Assembly: GCF_002075345.1 (NCBI RefSeq)
Contig: NZ_NAEW01000023.1
Coordinates: 1 to 43,884, forward strand
DNA length: 43,884 bases
Origin: Citrobacter braakii
GTDB lineage: Bacteria; Pseudomonadota; Gammaproteobacteria; Enterobacterales; Enterobacteriaceae
Reading direction: 5' to 3'
Both the position numbers and the translations under genes were made by a program. The notes under the pieces are model-generated. The model searched no databases. It had not been told where the DNA came from and saw only the letters and a program-made list of their open reading frames with translations. Positions 24,944 to 34,282 of this stretch are shown here, piece by piece. How positions within the stretch are numbered: position 1 is the stretch's first letter; each line of letters opens with the position of its first letter.

Positions 24944-27261
24944 CGTTTTTCTCGCTTTTTGTCCGGCATGGCTAATGGCGAAAGCAGATACGCGGTGAAA
25001 ATACCGCTCACCAGCACAATGCCGAAACTACTGATAGCCTGGGTGGTGCTGAAGACCAGCATGCCAAGGGTTAATAATGTGGTCAGCATCGCGAGGGTTA
25101 TTGCCAGCAGCGAGGTCAGCGGCGTGCCGCGCGGATTACTGAAAAACAGGGTGTAGTTGATGCCGATACCGAGAACCAGCACCAGCGCCAGCAGTGAAAA
25201 CAGGTTCACCGAATGACCGCTAAGCGACAATGCTGCCAGCCCGCAGCCGAGCGACAGCACCGACGGCACCAGGCTTATCAGCCCCTTGCGTAATCCCTGG
25301 CGGGCAACCGCGCTGCAGGCAATTATCGCCAGCGCCACGGCAAGCAGGCCGGTCAGCAGGATCCTGTACTCAGCAAACAGCGCATCGAAGGTCAGCTTAC
25401 GATCGACCCACGCAATACCCGGCTGTTTCGCCGCCAGCACCGCCAGAGCGTGGCTGTCGGTGACACCATCAGCCGGAATCAGCACCCCGCTGGCACCGTT
25501 TGGCAGCGTCAACCACATCAAGCGCCAGCCTTCGCTGACCGGGCTTTGCAGCCAGGCGTCGACGGTGACGGTCATCGGGCTGAGATCGGGCGTGACGGCG
25601 CTGAGTCCGGCGCTTTGCAGCGTGCGCTCAATCGCGGGCGTCGCTGCGCGCAGCAACTGTAGATCCTGCTGCTGGCGCGCCTGCGAGTTTAACGGGATCG
25701 TGCGGTAACTCTTCAGTACGCCGTCTCTGAGTGCCGCATCGAGCGCAGGCGTAAAGGCTTCCATACGCGTCAGGGTCTGCTCCGGCGTATCGCCATACAC
25801 CACAAACCACTTCTGATCCATGCTCTGGCCGGTCAGGTGGGTGATGGCTTTCTCCTGCGTCAGAATCGACGGCGGCAGCGCCTGCAGCTGCGAGATATCG
25901 TCATTGACTTTTAACAGCGCCAGACCGGTAAGCGACAGCAGCGTTAGTGTCACAGGCAGACCAATACGCAGCCGCTTGTCGCGACTCCAGGCCTCCAGCC
26001 AGCGCAGCATCGGTACCATAGCGGGAACAGGGCGCACCGGTAAACCACGGCACAGCCACGGGTGCCAGAACAGCACCGTCAGACAGGATGCACTCAGGCC
26101 CACAGCCGCGAACACTGCCATCTGGCGAATGCCGGGGAAGGGGGCCAGCATCATAATCATGTAGGCGGCCACGGTGGTGAGCAGCGCCAGCAGCAGAGCA
26201 TTACGCACCTTCAGCAGGCTTTGCCACGGCGAATGCTCCGCGCCATGCACCATTCGTTCGGTGAGGTAGTAGAGCGTATAGTCAGCCGAAATACCGATGA
26301 TGCTCATGCTCATTACCAGCGTCATCAGATGTAGTTCACCAAACAGCAGCAGCGTCACCACTGTCCCCGCCAGCGCGCCGATGCCAATAGAAATCAGGCA
26401 TAGCAGCAACGGGCGCAGGGAACGGAAGGTAAGCACAATTAGCAGAACCACCCCAAAAATGGTGACCACGCCGAGGGTCGAAATATCGCGTTTGGCCTGC
26501 TGGCTGGCGTAATCGCTGTAGAACACCGTGCCGCGTGACAGCAACTGCGCCTGTGGATACTGCGCTTTCAGCACGTTTTCAAGCCCGGCAAGCGTGGTGA
26601 TCAACTGGTGGGTTTGCTGCATATCGAAGGAATTGCCAGCAAGCTCGCCGTGCAGCAGATACCAGTAGTTACCCTGCTCATCCTGAGTCACCAGCCAGCC
26701 GTCTTTGAGCTGCAGGCGCTGGCTGTTCTGCGCTAACGCCAACTGCGAGCCGCGCATCAACATCAGCGGATCGTTTTTAAGCTCTTTACCGCTGACGCCG
26801 GAAAACGCCGAATACATCTGGGAGAGGATCCACTGCGCCTGCGCTTCGCCACCGTTTTGCAGGCGCGCGCGGGTAGCGCTGTCGATAAGCGCGTTGCGAT
26901 GCTCCCAGAAGAACGTGCCCCAGGCCTGCTGACCGTTCGCATCCATCGGGCCTTTCACCTCGCTGAGCGCCGGGAATTTTTGCAGCGCGGTGAGCCACGC
27001 CTGCGCGACCTTCAGATCGGCGGTTTTCCCCGGACTTACCAGCCACACCAGTTGGCGGTCGAGACGCTGCATAAAGCCGTCGTTCAGCGCGGGGGGGATA
27101 GCCCCCAGCGCCTGTTTTGGCAGTATCGCCAGCACGCTGCTGTTCATTCGCGACTGCGGCAGCAGCACGAGTAGCACGCTCAAAAGCGCCAGACACAAAA
27201 TGCCCCACAGCAACGCCGGGCGGCGGGAATTACTGGGTGGCAAAGCGTTGGCGTTCGTCAT
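24940..27261 (-). CDS. apeM: MMPL/RND-type lipid exporter
   Basis: 773 residues, with an N-terminal membrane helix, a large extracytoplasmic domain (about 45–245), a helix cluster (about 255–420), a second soluble domain (about 440–640) and a final helix cluster. This is the COG4258 MMPL layout at normal length. IGISADYTLYYLTERM carries the charged residues of the proton path in this superfamily. It is thought to move the finished aryl polyene lipid out of the inner membrane. Its start lies within apeL (32-base overlap) and its end overlaps apeN by 4 bases. Confidence 0.9.
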   Translation of the reverse strand: MTNANALPPSNSRRPALLWGILCLALLSVLLVLLPQSRMNSSVLAILPKQALGAIPPALNDGFMQRLDRQLVWLVSPGKTADLKVAQAWLTALQKFPALSEVKGPMDANGQQAWGTFFWEHRNALIDSATRARLQNGGEAQAQWILSQMYSAFSGVSGKELKNDPLMLMRGSQLALAQNSQRLQLKDGWLVTQDEQGNYWYLLHGELAGNSFDMQQTHQLITTLAGLENVLKAQYPQAQLLSRGTVFYSDYASQQAKRDISTLGVVTIFGVVLLIVLTFRSLRPLLLCLISIGIGALAGTVVTLLLFGELHLMTLVMSMSIIGISADYTLYYLTERMVHGAEHSPWQSLLKVRNALLLALLTTVAAYMIMMLAPFPGIRQMAVFAAVGLSASCLTVLFWHPWLCRGLPVRPVPAMVPMLRWLEAWSRDKRLRIGLPVTLTLLSLTGLALLKVNDDISQLQALPPSILTQEKAITHLTGQSMDQKWFVVYGDTPEQTLTRMEAFTPALDAALRDGVLKSYRTIPLNSQARQQQDLQLLRAATPAIERTLQSAGLSAVTPDLSPMTVTVDAWLQSPVSEGWRLMWLTLPNGASGVLIPADGVTDSHALAVLAAKQPGIAWVDRKLTFDALFAEYRILLTGLLAVALAIIACSAVARQGLRKGLISLVPSVLSLGCGLAALSLSGHSVNLFSLLALVLVLGIGINYTLFFSNPRGTPLTSLLAITLAMLTTLLTLGMLVFSTTQAISSFGIVLVSGIFTAYLLSPLAMPDKKREKR

Positions 27262-27835
27262 GGGTCAGCGTGGCGGGCGTCAGTTGATGTTGAGAAAGCG
27301 CGATATCGGTACGATCGCCCTGTTTATCGTTCAGTTGAATACTTTCCAGATAAGTTTGTCCTGCCAGACTGATCGTGGCGAAGATCTTATCCAGTGGTGT
27401 GGTCGTTGGCGTAAGACGCAGCGTCCAGCGGCCCAGTCCCTTATCCTGGAAATCAATACGGAAGTTCTGCTCCAGCACCTTCCTGTCGGCCTGGAACAGC
27501 GCGCGCAGCAGATGGTTAAACTGGAACATCTGCGGGTTATTTTCTGCGGTGATCACCTGCGCCGGCTGGTGGTTTATCACCTGCGCCATCCGCTTGTCGT
27601 TGAGAATCAGCAGCATCGGGAACGGCGTTTTCTGATCCCACAGCAGGCCGGTATCGCGGGCGATCAACATCTCACCCTGTGATCTGAGCGGCTGTGGCAG
27701 ATCTTTAATCGTCCGGGTCTGTTCAAAATGAGCGCGCACCATCGGCTGCTCGGTAAAGCGCTGTTGCAACTCGTCCAGGGTTACGGCGCTGACGAGCGGG
27801 CTCAGTAGCAGCAGAACAACGGGCCAGAATTTCAT
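27230..27835 (-). CDS. apeL: LolA-like periplasmic carrier
   Basis: 201 residues with a signal peptide (MKFWPVVLLLLSPLVSAVT). It has a LolA-like body, including RAHFEQTRTIKDLPQPLRSQ and GLLWDQKTPFPMLLIL, as in the outer-membrane lipoprotein carrier family but divergent. Together with ApeM and ApeN it probably ferries the polyene lipid across the periplasm. Overlaps apeK by 4 bases. Confidence 0.88.
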   Translation of the reverse strand: MKFWPVVLLLLSPLVSAVTLDELQQRFTEQPMVRAHFEQTRTIKDLPQPLRSQGEMLIARDTGLLWDQKTPFPMLLILNDKRMAQVINHQPAQVITAENNPQMFQFNHLLRALFQADRKVLEQNFRIDFQDKGLGRWTLRLTPTTTPLDKIFATISLAGQTYLESIQLNDKQGDRTDIALSQHQLTPATLTHDERQRFATQ

Positions 27836-28254
27836 GGTGTGACTCCCATACGTTCAAGCAGGACTGCCGGACTGACGAAGCACATCTCCCGGCTTTGCTC
27901 TTCCACCGCCACCTGGACGGTGTAGCCGGTAGTGGTGCGCTTGCCGCTGACAGCGTCGAAAATCTGATAGCTGATGCGCAGGCGGTTCTCGTACTCTTCA
28001 AGCTTCGCGCGCACGCGAAAACGCTGTTCGAAGGTCAGCACGTCGCGATACTTCACCCGGGTATCCACTACCGGCCAGACGTAGCCGGAGGCTTTCATTT
28101 GCCGATAACCATAATCAAACTGGTTCAGCAGTGCCTCGCGGGCGATTTCAAAATAACGGAAATAGTTGCCGTGCCACACCACGCCCATCATATCGACGTC
28201 GTGAAACGGTACGGTCAGTTCAACCTCGGCGGTAAAGTGGGGATCGGTCAGCAC
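27832..28254 (-). CDS. apeK: 4HBT-type acyl-ACP thioesterase
   Basis: 140 residues, hotdog fold. The YbgC/4-hydroxybenzoyl-CoA thioesterase motif is HDVDMMGVVWHGNYFRYFE (residues 18–36), with the catalytic Asp in the VDMMG stretch. It would release or proofread acyl chains from the ACPs. Follows apeJ by 3 bases. Confidence 0.88.
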   Translation of the reverse strand: MLTDPHFTAEVELTVPFHDVDMMGVVWHGNYFRYFEIAREALLNQFDYGYRQMKASGYVWPVVDTRVKYRDVLTFEQRFRVRAKLEEYENRLRISYQIFDAVSGKRTTTGYTVQVAVEEQSREMCFVSPAVLLERMGVTP

Positions 28255-28257
28255 CCT

Positions 28258-29949
28258 TTACTCCTTATTGGCGGCGTCTGGCAACTGCCAGAAATCAAAA
28301 AAGTTAAACCAGTCCAGCGGCGACAGCAGGGCGTAGTGTTCAAGACGCTCTGCATAGCGGTGGATGGCCTGCTCCAGCGCGGCCTGGCGTTCGGTGCGCG
28401 GCAGCAGGAGCGGGTCGGCAAAGGTCTCGCAGTGAATGTTCAATTTGCCCTGCTGGCGCAGCGCAAAAATCAGCAGCACAGGGCAGCGCAGAATCGATGC
28501 GAGAATAAATGGCCCCTGGGCGAACGGCGCCGGCTGGCCCATAAACGGGCTCCAGGTGACGCGGAAATCGCCGCCGCGCTGCCGATTGACAGCAATACGA
28601 TCACCGACGATGGCCACCCATTCGCCGCGATCGAGTTTCTCTTTCAGCATGATGGCGGTTTCCGGGCCGATGTCGTTCACTGGTAGCAGGTTGACCCCGG
28701 CCTCCGGCGCCATCTCTTCCATGATTTGCTTAAAGCGCTGCGCGTTTTCGCTGAACACCAGCGCGTTGATGGGGCTGGTCCCTTTCAGGCTTGCCAGCGC
28801 CCGGCACGCTTCGACATCGCCAAGATGCGAGGCCAGCAGTAGTTTGCCCTGCGGTTTATCGAGCGCCAGCGCCGCTTCGGCACCCGGAGCGAAAACCACG
28901 TCGCGGCTGAAGTGCAGCTCGCCGCGCCAGCTGGCGATTTTATCCAGCATCGCGTTAGCAAAGCGCAGGAAATGGTGATAGCTGTTGAGAGGCTTTGGCA
29001 CCGGCATCTGCCGGGCGGCGAGCTGCAGGCGTACCCGCGACAGCCAGTTCTGTGAGGCATGACGAGCACGGGTGGCACTCAACCAGTAAACGGCAACCAC
29101 CGGCCAGAGCAGCACAGTAAAGACGTTGCGGCCAAACAGTCGCCAGACAGTGAGCATAAAGCGCATGCCCCACAGCCCCTTGACCTCCTTCTGCTTCGCC
29201 CAGTGTGACGAACGGTGGCGCAGTAACAGGGAAGGAATACGCGGCAACATGCCGAAGAACAGCCTGGTATGCATCAATGAGATACGCACGTTGTCCTTCA
29301 GGGCGTCGAAATGTGACAGCCCATCGACGGGGTAGATAACCCGGGTGGGGACAAAATAGCTGGTGTTACCCTGCCAGTAGAGGCGAACCATCACCTCGGT
29401 ATCGAAATCCATCCGCCTGCCGATCTTTACCCGGCTTGCCAGTCGCAACGTTGGGGCAACCGGATATACGCGAAAGCCGCACATGCTGTCTTTCAACTCT
29501 AAGGACAGGGTTTCAATCCATACCCAAATGTGAGTGACCCAGCGGCCATACAGCCGCGAACGGGGAATTGACTCATCGTAGATGGGCTGACCGGAAATCA
29601 ACACCTTTGGGTGATGCTCAGCCAGGGCCAGCATTTGCGGAATATCTTCGATAGCATGCTGACCGTCGGCATCTACCTGCACTGCATGGCTGAAACCCCG
29701 TTGTTGAGCCGCCTGCAGACCGCGTATCACCGCAGCACCTTTACCGGCGTTTTGCGCCAGACGCAACAGCGTGACGCCGGGCTGCTCTGCAACCAGTGTT
29801 TCCAGCACTGTGCGGGTAGCGTCGTCGCTACCGTCATCAACAATAATGCACGGCAGGTCGAACGGCGCGAGGCGCTCCAGAACCTTCGGCATCATCACAC
29901 CGTGGTTGTAACAGGGGATCAGCACGCAGGGGGAGAACGCTACTGACAT
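28258..29949 (-). CDS. apeJ: Glycosyltransferase–acyltransferase fusion
   Basis: 563 residues with two domains. Residues 1–230 form a GT2 glycosyltransferase (LIPCYNHGVMMPKVLERL, IIVDDGSDDATRTV and QVDADGQH, where the DxD binds the sugar nucleotide). Residues about 290–555 form an LpxL/HtrB-type acyltransferase (LLASHLGDVEACRAL; VAIVGDRIAVNRQRGG). Such a fusion suggests that the enzyme both adds a sugar and acylates the aryl polyene lipid or its anchor. Starts with GTG at 29949 and overlaps the apeI end by 10 bases. Confidence 0.9.
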   Translation of the reverse strand: MSVAFSPCVLIPCYNHGVMMPKVLERLAPFDLPCIIVDDGSDDATRTVLETLVAEQPGVTLLRLAQNAGKGAAVIRGLQAAQQRGFSHAVQVDADGQHAIEDIPQMLALAEHHPKVLISGQPIYDESIPRSRLYGRWVTHIWVWIETLSLELKDSMCGFRVYPVAPTLRLASRVKIGRRMDFDTEVMVRLYWQGNTSYFVPTRVIYPVDGLSHFDALKDNVRISLMHTRLFFGMLPRIPSLLLRHRSSHWAKQKEVKGLWGMRFMLTVWRLFGRNVFTVLLWPVVAVYWLSATRARHASQNWLSRVRLQLAARQMPVPKPLNSYHHFLRFANAMLDKIASWRGELHFSRDVVFAPGAEAALALDKPQGKLLLASHLGDVEACRALASLKGTSPINALVFSENAQRFKQIMEEMAPEAGVNLLPVNDIGPETAIMLKEKLDRGEWVAIVGDRIAVNRQRGGDFRVTWSPFMGQPAPFAQGPFILASILRCPVLLIFALRQQGKLNIHCETFADPLLLPRTERQAALEQAIHRYAERLEHYALLSPLDWFNFFDFWQLPDAANKE

Positions 29950-30293
29950 AGACGGATCTTCCCGCTGCTGGCGGTGTGGCGCGCGTCACCTTCGTGGCGC
30001 TGGAAGCTGAAGGTCAACATCTGCTTTGCTTCCAGCCAGTTCAGCGTCAGGGTGACGGTGGTGTCAGGTAGCAGCGGTGCCTGAAACTTCACGTTCTGAA
30101 TGCTGTGAAAACGAAAACCGGGTGCCAGCAGGGTGGTGGCATAGTGCATTACCCACTCCAGTTGGGCGACGCCGGGCAGCAGCGGTTGAACGGCAAAATG
30201 GCCCTGAAACCAGATCAGGGCTGGATCGAGATGCAGCACGATCGTCGTCTCTCCGCCCGGCGACTGTTGGCGATGAATTTCATCAGGTTTCAT
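29940..30293 (-). CDS. apeI: FabZ-like hotdog dehydratase
   Basis: 117 residues from the ATG at 30293 (MKPDEIHRQQ; a start at 30317 would lengthen the overlap with apeH). The hotdog core with FQGHFAVQPLLPGVAQLEWV matches FabZ (HFPxxPxxPGV), including the catalytic His of GHF. It acts with ApeP in dehydration of chain intermediates. Overlaps apeH by 11 bases. Confidence 0.88.
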   Translation of the reverse strand: MKPDEIHRQQSPGGETTIVLHLDPALIWFQGHFAVQPLLPGVAQLEWVMHYATTLLAPGFRFHSIQNVKFQAPLLPDTTVTLTLNWLEAKQMLTFSFQRHEGDARHTASSGKIRLCQ

Positions 30294-31641
30294 CAAATAA
30301 CTCCTGTAACTGAGCATAAACGCGCTTATTCATGCTGTTGACCGGGATCTCATCCAGCACCCGCCAGTAGCGGGGGATGGCCACAGGATCAAGCCACGGC
30401 AGCAGCGCCCGTCGCCAGGACAGCTCCAGCGCTTTGTTATGCGTTTCCTGCCAGCTGTGGCGCAGTGCGTCGTCAAGTACCAGCAGTACGCCAATCCCCT
30501 GACGGCCACCACGGACGACAGGGATAGCCGCTGCCTCGCGAATGCCGTCGAGATCGGTCAAACGCCGTTCCACTTCGCTCAGTGAAATACGTTTATCTTC
30601 AATTTTCACCACCCGCCCACGACGCCCGGCAAGGCGGAAACGTCCGTCGTCGTTGAAGTGCAGCACGTCATCGAGCAGCAGACCGTCGGCATCGGCGATA
30701 AGCGAAGATCGTGCGCGAAAAGCATCGCCCTCCGGGGTTATCTGCACGCCGGGGAAGGGGATCCATGGAAGATCATCCTGCTGGCGGTGACGCCAGGCGA
30801 GGATACCTGTTTCGGTGCTGCCGTAGATTTCGTCCGGCCAGATACCAGACCAGGCTTGTGAATCGGTCACGTCCTGCCAGGGCAGCATACCGCCTGCCGA
30901 GAGGATCATCTCTATTGGCGGCGGCGCAAGATTGTGGTCAAGGCGTTTGAGAAACGCAGGACTGCTGACAAACAGATAGCGGTGCTGTGGGCTGATAGCT
31001 GCCAGTTGTTCGGCGTAATAGAGCATGGCAGCGTGCAGCGGGAGCCCCAGCGCCATCGGCAGGAAAATACGGAAGGTCAGGCCATAGAGATGCTGCGGCA
31101 CCACGGAGGCCACCACCCGGCAGCCCACCAGACGTACGGCGAAACGCGCGCCCAGCATGGCGGCTTCAGCATCGAGGGTCGCGATGGTTTTTACCACCCG
31201 TTTCGGTTGTCCGGTTGAGCCAGAGGTGAACAGCTCGACAAAAGCATCGGCGGCAATAGAGGGCAGCGTGGTTGCCGGTGTCCCACTGCATTTTGCGGAA
31301 TCTACCAGTAACTGTGGGCCGTGCCAGGCCAGCGGGCTGTCACTCAATACGCCGTTGAACAGCGCACGCTGCTCATCCAGCAGCGAGGCGCGGCAGTGAC
31401 CCGGGATAACCGGCGTTTTACCCGCGTGCAGCGTCGCCAGCAACGCGACGATAAACAGATAGCTGTTCTCAAAGCACAACGCCCAGCGGTCACCTTCCCG
31501 ATCGCGCAGGGTAGCGAACTGTGTCGCCACGTCGTAGCGTAACTGAGCCAGTGTCCAACTGTGATCGCCAAGCCAGGCTATAACGGTTTCATCATTGCGC
31601 GAGGCGCAAAGCCACTGCGACAGGGGAAGCGTCTGATTCAT
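30283..31641 (-). CDS. apeH: Acyl-AMP ligase priming the aryl polyene
   Basis: 452 residues from the ATG at 31641 (MNQTLPLSQW). The frame open above it, from 31740, lies in apeG and is unlikely. The adenylate-forming signature is FTSGSTGQPKRVVKTI; further on are the YGSTETG motif and GRRGRVVKIEDKRISLSEVE of the C-terminal lid. It would activate the aromatic starter (4-hydroxybenzoate-type acid) and load it on an ACP, as described for ApeH. Confidence 0.9.
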   Translation of the reverse strand: MNQTLPLSQWLCASRNDETVIAWLGDHSWTLAQLRYDVATQFATLRDREGDRWALCFENSYLFIVALLATLHAGKTPVIPGHCRASLLDEQRALFNGVLSDSPLAWHGPQLLVDSAKCSGTPATTLPSIAADAFVELFTSGSTGQPKRVVKTIATLDAEAAMLGARFAVRLVGCRVVASVVPQHLYGLTFRIFLPMALGLPLHAAMLYYAEQLAAISPQHRYLFVSSPAFLKRLDHNLAPPPIEMILSAGGMLPWQDVTDSQAWSGIWPDEIYGSTETGILAWRHRQQDDLPWIPFPGVQITPEGDAFRARSSLIADADGLLLDDVLHFNDDGRFRLAGRRGRVVKIEDKRISLSEVERRLTDLDGIREAAAIPVVRGGRQGIGVLLVLDDALRHSWQETHNKALELSWRRALLPWLDPVAIPRYWRVLDEIPVNSMNKRVYAQLQELFDET

Positions 31642-32219
31642 GGTGTGTCTCGTTTCATGACCTGGCGGCGAACCAGCCATTCGCCTGCCATCAGTGCGCC
31701 CATCAGCAAATAGGACACCATCCCGTTCCAGGTGGTCCACATCTGCACATCGCCGTGGAGGGCGGTAAAGAGCGCAATCGTTCCGTTAAAAATGAAGAAA
31801 AGGCACCAGGTTTGCGTCACGCGGCGGGTGTAGCGTACGCCCTGCGGTGGGAGAGCAGGGGTATGCAGACGCGCCAGTCTCTCGACGAGCGGCATGGCGC
31901 TCCACAGGGAACCGCCAAAAACGCTGAGCATTATCGCATTCACCACCACAGGATAAAATAGCAGCAACTGGTGGGTTTTTAGCAGTACGCTTGCCACGCA
32001 CAGCGCGATCCCCGCCAGCGCCACGCTCTGCATGACAAAGCGCATCAGCCCGACATTTCGCCGCGCCTGGCGTAAGCGTAAAACCAGCAGCAGCGCCATT
32101 AGCGGTAGCAGCCATGGCAAACTGTTGTGCTCCAGACCAAACCAGATGACAAACGGCCAGGCCAGCAGCAGCGCCCCGGTCGCTACCTGAACGACAGGCT
32201 GCGTTCTTAAGCCTCGCAT
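31638..32219 (-). CDS. apeG: COG4648-type inner-membrane protein
   Basis: 193 residues with about six hydrophobic segments (for example VATGALLLAWPFVIWFGL, MQSVALAGIALCVASVLL, LFYPVVVNAIMLSVFGGSLW). No catalytic motif is visible. It is a constant member of aryl polyene clusters, of unproven role. Overlaps apeH by 4 bases; 4 bases after the apeF stop. Confidence 0.85.
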   Translation of the reverse strand: MRGLRTQPVVQVATGALLLAWPFVIWFGLEHNSLPWLLPLMALLLVLRLRQARRNVGLMRFVMQSVALAGIALCVASVLLKTHQLLLFYPVVVNAIMLSVFGGSLWSAMPLVERLARLHTPALPPQGVRYTRRVTQTWCLFFIFNGTIALFTALHGDVQMWTTWNGMVSYLLMGALMAGEWLVRRQVMKRDTP

Positions 32220-32223
32220 CGGA

Positions 32224-32475
32224 TCAGGCGTCTTGCATCAGACGTTCTACGGCGTCGACGACATCCTGTACCGTACGCACGGCTTTGAACTCTTCTGGCT
32301 TGATCTTGATGCCTGTTTTCTTCTGCAGGTGGACTATCATGTCGACGGCGTCGATGCTGTCTAACTCCAGATCTTCGTAAAGGCGTGCCTCGGGGGTGAT
32401 GTCTTCCGGGGCGATTTCAAACAGTTTGCACAGAAGTGCGGAGACTTCCTGGTAAATAGCGTGTTGTTCTGTCAT
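32224..32475 (-). CDS. apeF: Acyl carrier protein
   Basis: 83 residues from the ATG at 32475. The phosphopantetheine attachment serine is Ser40 in LELDSIDAVD. Four acidic helices as usual for ACPs. It carries the growing aryl polyene chain. Its start lies 13 bases after the apeE stop. Confidence 0.92.
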   Translation of the reverse strand: MTEQHAIYQEVSALLCKLFEIAPEDITPEARLYEDLELDSIDAVDMIVHLQKKTGIKIKPEEFKAVRTVQDVVDAVERLMQDA

Positions 32476-32488
32476 AGCAGGCTCGTTA

Positions 32489-32746
32489 TCAGACGCGTTG
32501 TGAATGAATAAATGCGGCCAGGGTCGCCACGGAGTAAAAGTGCTGACGCATCTCTTCACTCTCAGCAGACAGGACAATGCCGTACTGATTTTTCACTGCC
32601 AGACCCAGCTCTAATGCGTCGATAGAGTCCAGACCTAATCCATCCCCGAACAGCGCGGCATCGGTGTCGATGTCATCGGCGCTCAGTTCGTCCAGATTTA
32701 ACGTGTCAATAATGAGGTTTTTGATTTCAAAATAAAGCGCTTGCAT
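32489..32746 (-). CDS. apeE: Acyl carrier protein
   Basis: 85 residues from the ATG at 32746 (another ATG lies one codon upstream; AGGA precedes). Attachment serine is Ser41 in LGLDSIDALEL. It is distinct from ApeF in sequence, and two ACPs with separate jobs are normal for this pathway. The apeD stop lies 23 bases upstream. Confidence 0.92.
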   Translation of the reverse strand: MQALYFEIKNLIIDTLNLDELSADDIDTDAALFGDGLGLDSIDALELGLAVKNQYGIVLSAESEEMRQHFYSVATLAAFIHSQRV

Positions 32747-32769
32747 CATTAAGTCCTGAAAAAGGAGTT

Positions 32770-33540
32770 TCAACTAATCTGTAATTGCTCTAAAAGATGC
32801 CGGTTAAGCTGCCTTGCCGCCAGCGCCGGTTCTTGTGTTTTAGCATCATAATAATCGGTAATACGTACCCGTTCACCCACAGTGACGGTAAAGCGCGGTT
32901 TGGCGGGTGGCACGTTATACCATTTGCTCTGTTTATCGAGCAGGTGTTCACTACAGCGAATTGCCACAATGCGCAGGTCACTCTCGCAGCGCACGGCGAT
33001 ATTGGCCGCGCCGCGCCGGAGCGACATTTTTTCTCCCGGACGGGTGCGGGTACCCTCCGGGAAAATCAGAATGGTGTCACCTTGCGCCAGTCGCTGCTGG
33101 CTTTGCGGCAGCAGGGCATCGGCCTGACTGTTAACCAGGTAATCTGCGGCGCGGATAACGCCACTCATGAAAGGGTTCTTCAGCAAGGCACTCTTAACCA
33201 GACAATCGGTTTCCGGCATCACGGAAGCGATAAGCACGTAATCAATAAGCGTCGGGTGGTTGGCAACCACCAGACAGCCTCGCTCCTGACACAAAATTCC
33301 GGCACCTTCAATGTGATAATCCAGCGTTCCGGTCAGTTTCGCCATTTTCAGGAAACAGCGGAAGCTGAATGAGATGCTGCGTCGGGCAATGCGTCGACGG
33401 CGGCTATTATTGCGCACCGTGAGTAACAGAAGATTAAACCAGATCAGAGACAACAGCAACCCGCACACGCCAAACAGCGCGAAGCACATTCCGGTCATCA
33501 GCAGACGCCAGAACTGATTGAAGCGAGCAGCCAGGCTCAT
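32770..33540 (-). CDS. apeD: PlsC-type acyltransferase
   Basis: 256 residues from the ATG at 33540 (MSLAARFNQF). N-terminal membrane helix (about 12–40), then the acyltransferase H-x4-D motif in VVANHPTLIDYVL and the glycerol-phosphate/lipid-binding FPEGTRTRPGE. It probably moves an acyl chain onto the polyene lipid anchor. Overlaps apeC by 4 bases. Confidence 0.9.
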   Translation of the reverse strand: MSLAARFNQFWRLLMTGMCFALFGVCGLLLSLIWFNLLLLTVRNNSRRRRIARRSISFSFRCFLKMAKLTGTLDYHIEGAGILCQERGCLVVANHPTLIDYVLIASVMPETDCLVKSALLKNPFMSGVIRAADYLVNSQADALLPQSQQRLAQGDTILIFPEGTRTRPGEKMSLRRGAANIAVRCESDLRIVAIRCSEHLLDKQSKWYNVPPAKPRFTVTVGERVRITDYYDAKTQEPALAARQLNRHLLEQLQIS

Positions 33541-34262
33541 TGCGTGCGGCTCCAGTGCCACTGCAGGTTATCACCCGCAAGGGTAAAGTCCGGGGCACCG
33601 CTGAGGACGTGCTGTAAAAACTGCAGGCTCTGCGGCAGTGGCGCTTCTGCGCTTTCGTCGGCGCGTTGCGAGGTGCACTGCAACGCATCACCGGCTTCAA
33701 TCACCAGCGCCACGGCGTAGGCCCAGGTTGGCATCTGTGCGGGAAGCCCGGAATGGTAAAACTCCGGCAAACTTCCGTCGAAATCCACCATCAGCACCCG
33801 CTTATAGCCCGCTTGTAACAGGCAGATGACTTCACATAAGCCCTGCTGGAAGGTGTCACGCCCGGCAGACAGAGATGAAGAAACCACCGGCTGCTTTGCG
33901 GCAATGGTCAGATTGCCAACGGCGGAGTTGTGTACCGACATGGCGAAGTCAGTTGGGGAAACTGCCTGTTCGCTCGCCAGTGCCTGCAGAATACGGTAGT
34001 TACGCTCCAGCTCGCCGTGGCGGCTGGTGTAGAGTACGGCGTCGATGGCATGCTGGCGCAGCATGGCCAGCCCACACTCGACGGCGAGTTTACTGCCGGA
34101 GTTCAGACGTCGGGCGGTCATCATCGGCAATTCAGTGAGTTTTGCCTGCGCGGCGCGGGGATCGATGGCAAAGGGCTGCCGTGACCATTGCTGCCACTGT
34201 GACGTTTCGCTTAGTCCTGGCGCTCGAGCCTGCCAGTCGATAAGGTTTAATGCAAATTTCAT
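33537..34262 (-). CDS. apeC: Chain-length-factor-like truncated ketosynthase
   Basis: 241 residues from the ATG at 34262 (MKFALNLIDW). It is a KS-fold protein with only the N-terminal half (PF13723-type). Where an active ketosynthase has its nucleophilic Cys this protein reads VVSSSLSAGRDTFQ, so it has no active-site Cys. This fits the reported role of ApeC as an inactive partner that sets chain length in a heterodimer with an active ketosynthase. Its start overlaps no gene; apeB ends 21 bases upstream. Confidence 0.9.
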   Translation of the reverse strand: MKFALNLIDWQARAPGLSETSQWQQWSRQPFAIDPRAAQAKLTELPMMTARRLNSGSKLAVECGLAMLRQHAIDAVLYTSRHGELERNYRILQALASEQAVSPTDFAMSVHNSAVGNLTIAAKQPVVSSSLSAGRDTFQQGLCEVICLLQAGYKRVLMVDFDGSLPEFYHSGLPAQMPTWAYAVALVIEAGDALQCTSQRADESAEAPLPQSLQFLQHVLSGAPDFTLAGDNLQWHWSRTQ

Positions 34263-34282
34263 CAACGTGTGTCCGTTGGATA

